A DNA stretch of 6,398 nt, taken from positions 1 through 6,398 of the forward strand of contig CAMWXO010000085.1 of the NCBI GenBank assembly GCA_947178245.1, written 5' to 3'. Each line of letters opens with the position of its first letter. Within the stretch, counting starts at the first letter, position 1. Origin of the DNA: an uncultured Porphyromonadaceae bacterium. Its GTDB lineage: Bacteria; Bacteroidota; Bacteroidia; Bacteroidales; Muribaculaceae. The position numbers and the translations under genes were made by a program. The notes beneath the pieces were generated by a model. It saw nothing but the letters and a program-made list of their open reading frames with translations. It was not told the origin of the DNA and made no database searches. Of this stretch, positions 6,030 through 6,398 are shown in pieces.

Positions 6030-6398
6030 TTATTGCATCTGTTGCACTGAGTAGGAGAAGACTGAGAGTGCCTTATCCATACGCAGGCGGCACATTGCGG
6101 GACCGGCTATGTAGGGGGTGCATTTGGTCACTTCCATGGTCTTGTTTGATGACGTTCCGTAGTAGCCATAGTAGCCGGAGTAGTAGCTGGAACTGCTGTC
6201 ATCTACCTCCTCGAGTGTAAGATTCACGGGTATGATGGTGAACTCGGTGTCGGTTTCCTTCACTCCGTTCTCGATCATTTCTATGATATAATTGCGCAGT
6301 GAACCGAAGGAGTAGCTGCCGGTTGTCTTGTCGTAGGCGGCATAGAATGAGTTCTTGAAGTCGGGCAGTTCGTTGTTGGCGAGGAACTTTTCAAGATA
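6030..6398 (-). CDS. Probable DUF4270 protein, C-terminal part
   Basis: The reading frame is open to the right edge, so only the last 122 residues are visible and the true start lies outside the window; the internal Met at 6278 is not the start. The segment FYAAYDKTTGSYSFGSLRNYI, then FTIIPVNLTLEE, a low-complexity Ser/Tyr/Gly stretch, and finally PYIAGPAMCRLRMDKA with SVFSYS resembles the end of DUF4270 proteins. These are exported, usually lipid-anchored proteins of Bacteroidota of unknown function. This assignment is from memory of the family pattern and is moderate; the N-terminal signal that would support export cannot be seen. It is the first visible gene of a unit with the CapA-like and ridA genes, and its TAA is only 2 nt from the next ATG. 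Confidence 0.6.
   Translation of the reverse strand, partial: YLEKFLANNELPDFKNSFYAAYDKTTGSYSFGSLRNYIIEMIENGVKETDTEFTIIPVNLTLEEVDDSSSSYYSGYYGYYGTSSNKTMEVTKCTPYIAGPAMCRLRMDKALSVFSYSVQQMQ

Noticed and set aside
6030..6278. A separate 82-residue protein starting at 6278
   Set aside because: The frame stays open without a stop to the window edge, and the upstream residues continue the same family pattern, so 6278 is an internal methionine.

Overview
The window looks like ordinary chromosome from a Bacteroidota bacterium, most likely order Bacteroidales. Three things point there. Upstream regions carry the Bacteroidota-type -7 element TAnnTTTG, paired in two cases with a TTG-type -33 element 20 nt upstream. 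No visible start codon has a purine-rich Shine-Dalgarno sequence. The encoded families, a small OprO/P-like porin and a probable DUF4270 protein, are typical of the phylum. The DNA is moderately GC-rich by eye and gene-dense. I see no mobile element, tRNA, rRNA or CRISPR array, and no gene-free stretch over 300 bases.

Left part, minus strand (1-2274): a YbiT-type ABC-F ATPase, whose 3' end is cut by the window edge, lies downstream of an outer-membrane porin of the phosphate-selective O/P type. The 69-nt gap between them holds a good promoter for the ABC-F gene, with a perfect inverted repeat over its start region. An 80-nt divergent intergenic region at 2275-2354 holds the porin promoter and an overlapping, opposite promoter for the next unit.

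Middle, plus strand (2355-4474): a 98-residue Dabb (stress-responsive alpha/beta barrel) protein overlaps by 4 bases with a full-length Uup-type ABC-F ATPase. The Uup stop codon sits inside a perfect 14-bp stem that probably ends transcription from both sides.

Right part, minus strand (4521-6398): a tightly packed unit, in transcription order, of a probable DUF4270 protein (5' end outside the window), an exported CapA-like protein and a RidA imine deaminase. Its promoter lies beyond the right edge.

The genes are mostly housekeeping or envelope functions: ribosome-associated ATPases, metabolite damage control, a porin and exported proteins. I found no convincing new multi-gene system. The points most worth a second look are the missing Walker A lysine in the second ATPase domain of the YbiT protein, the overlapping divergent promoters, two operator-like dyads placed at promoter start points, and the Dabb-Uup translational overlap.
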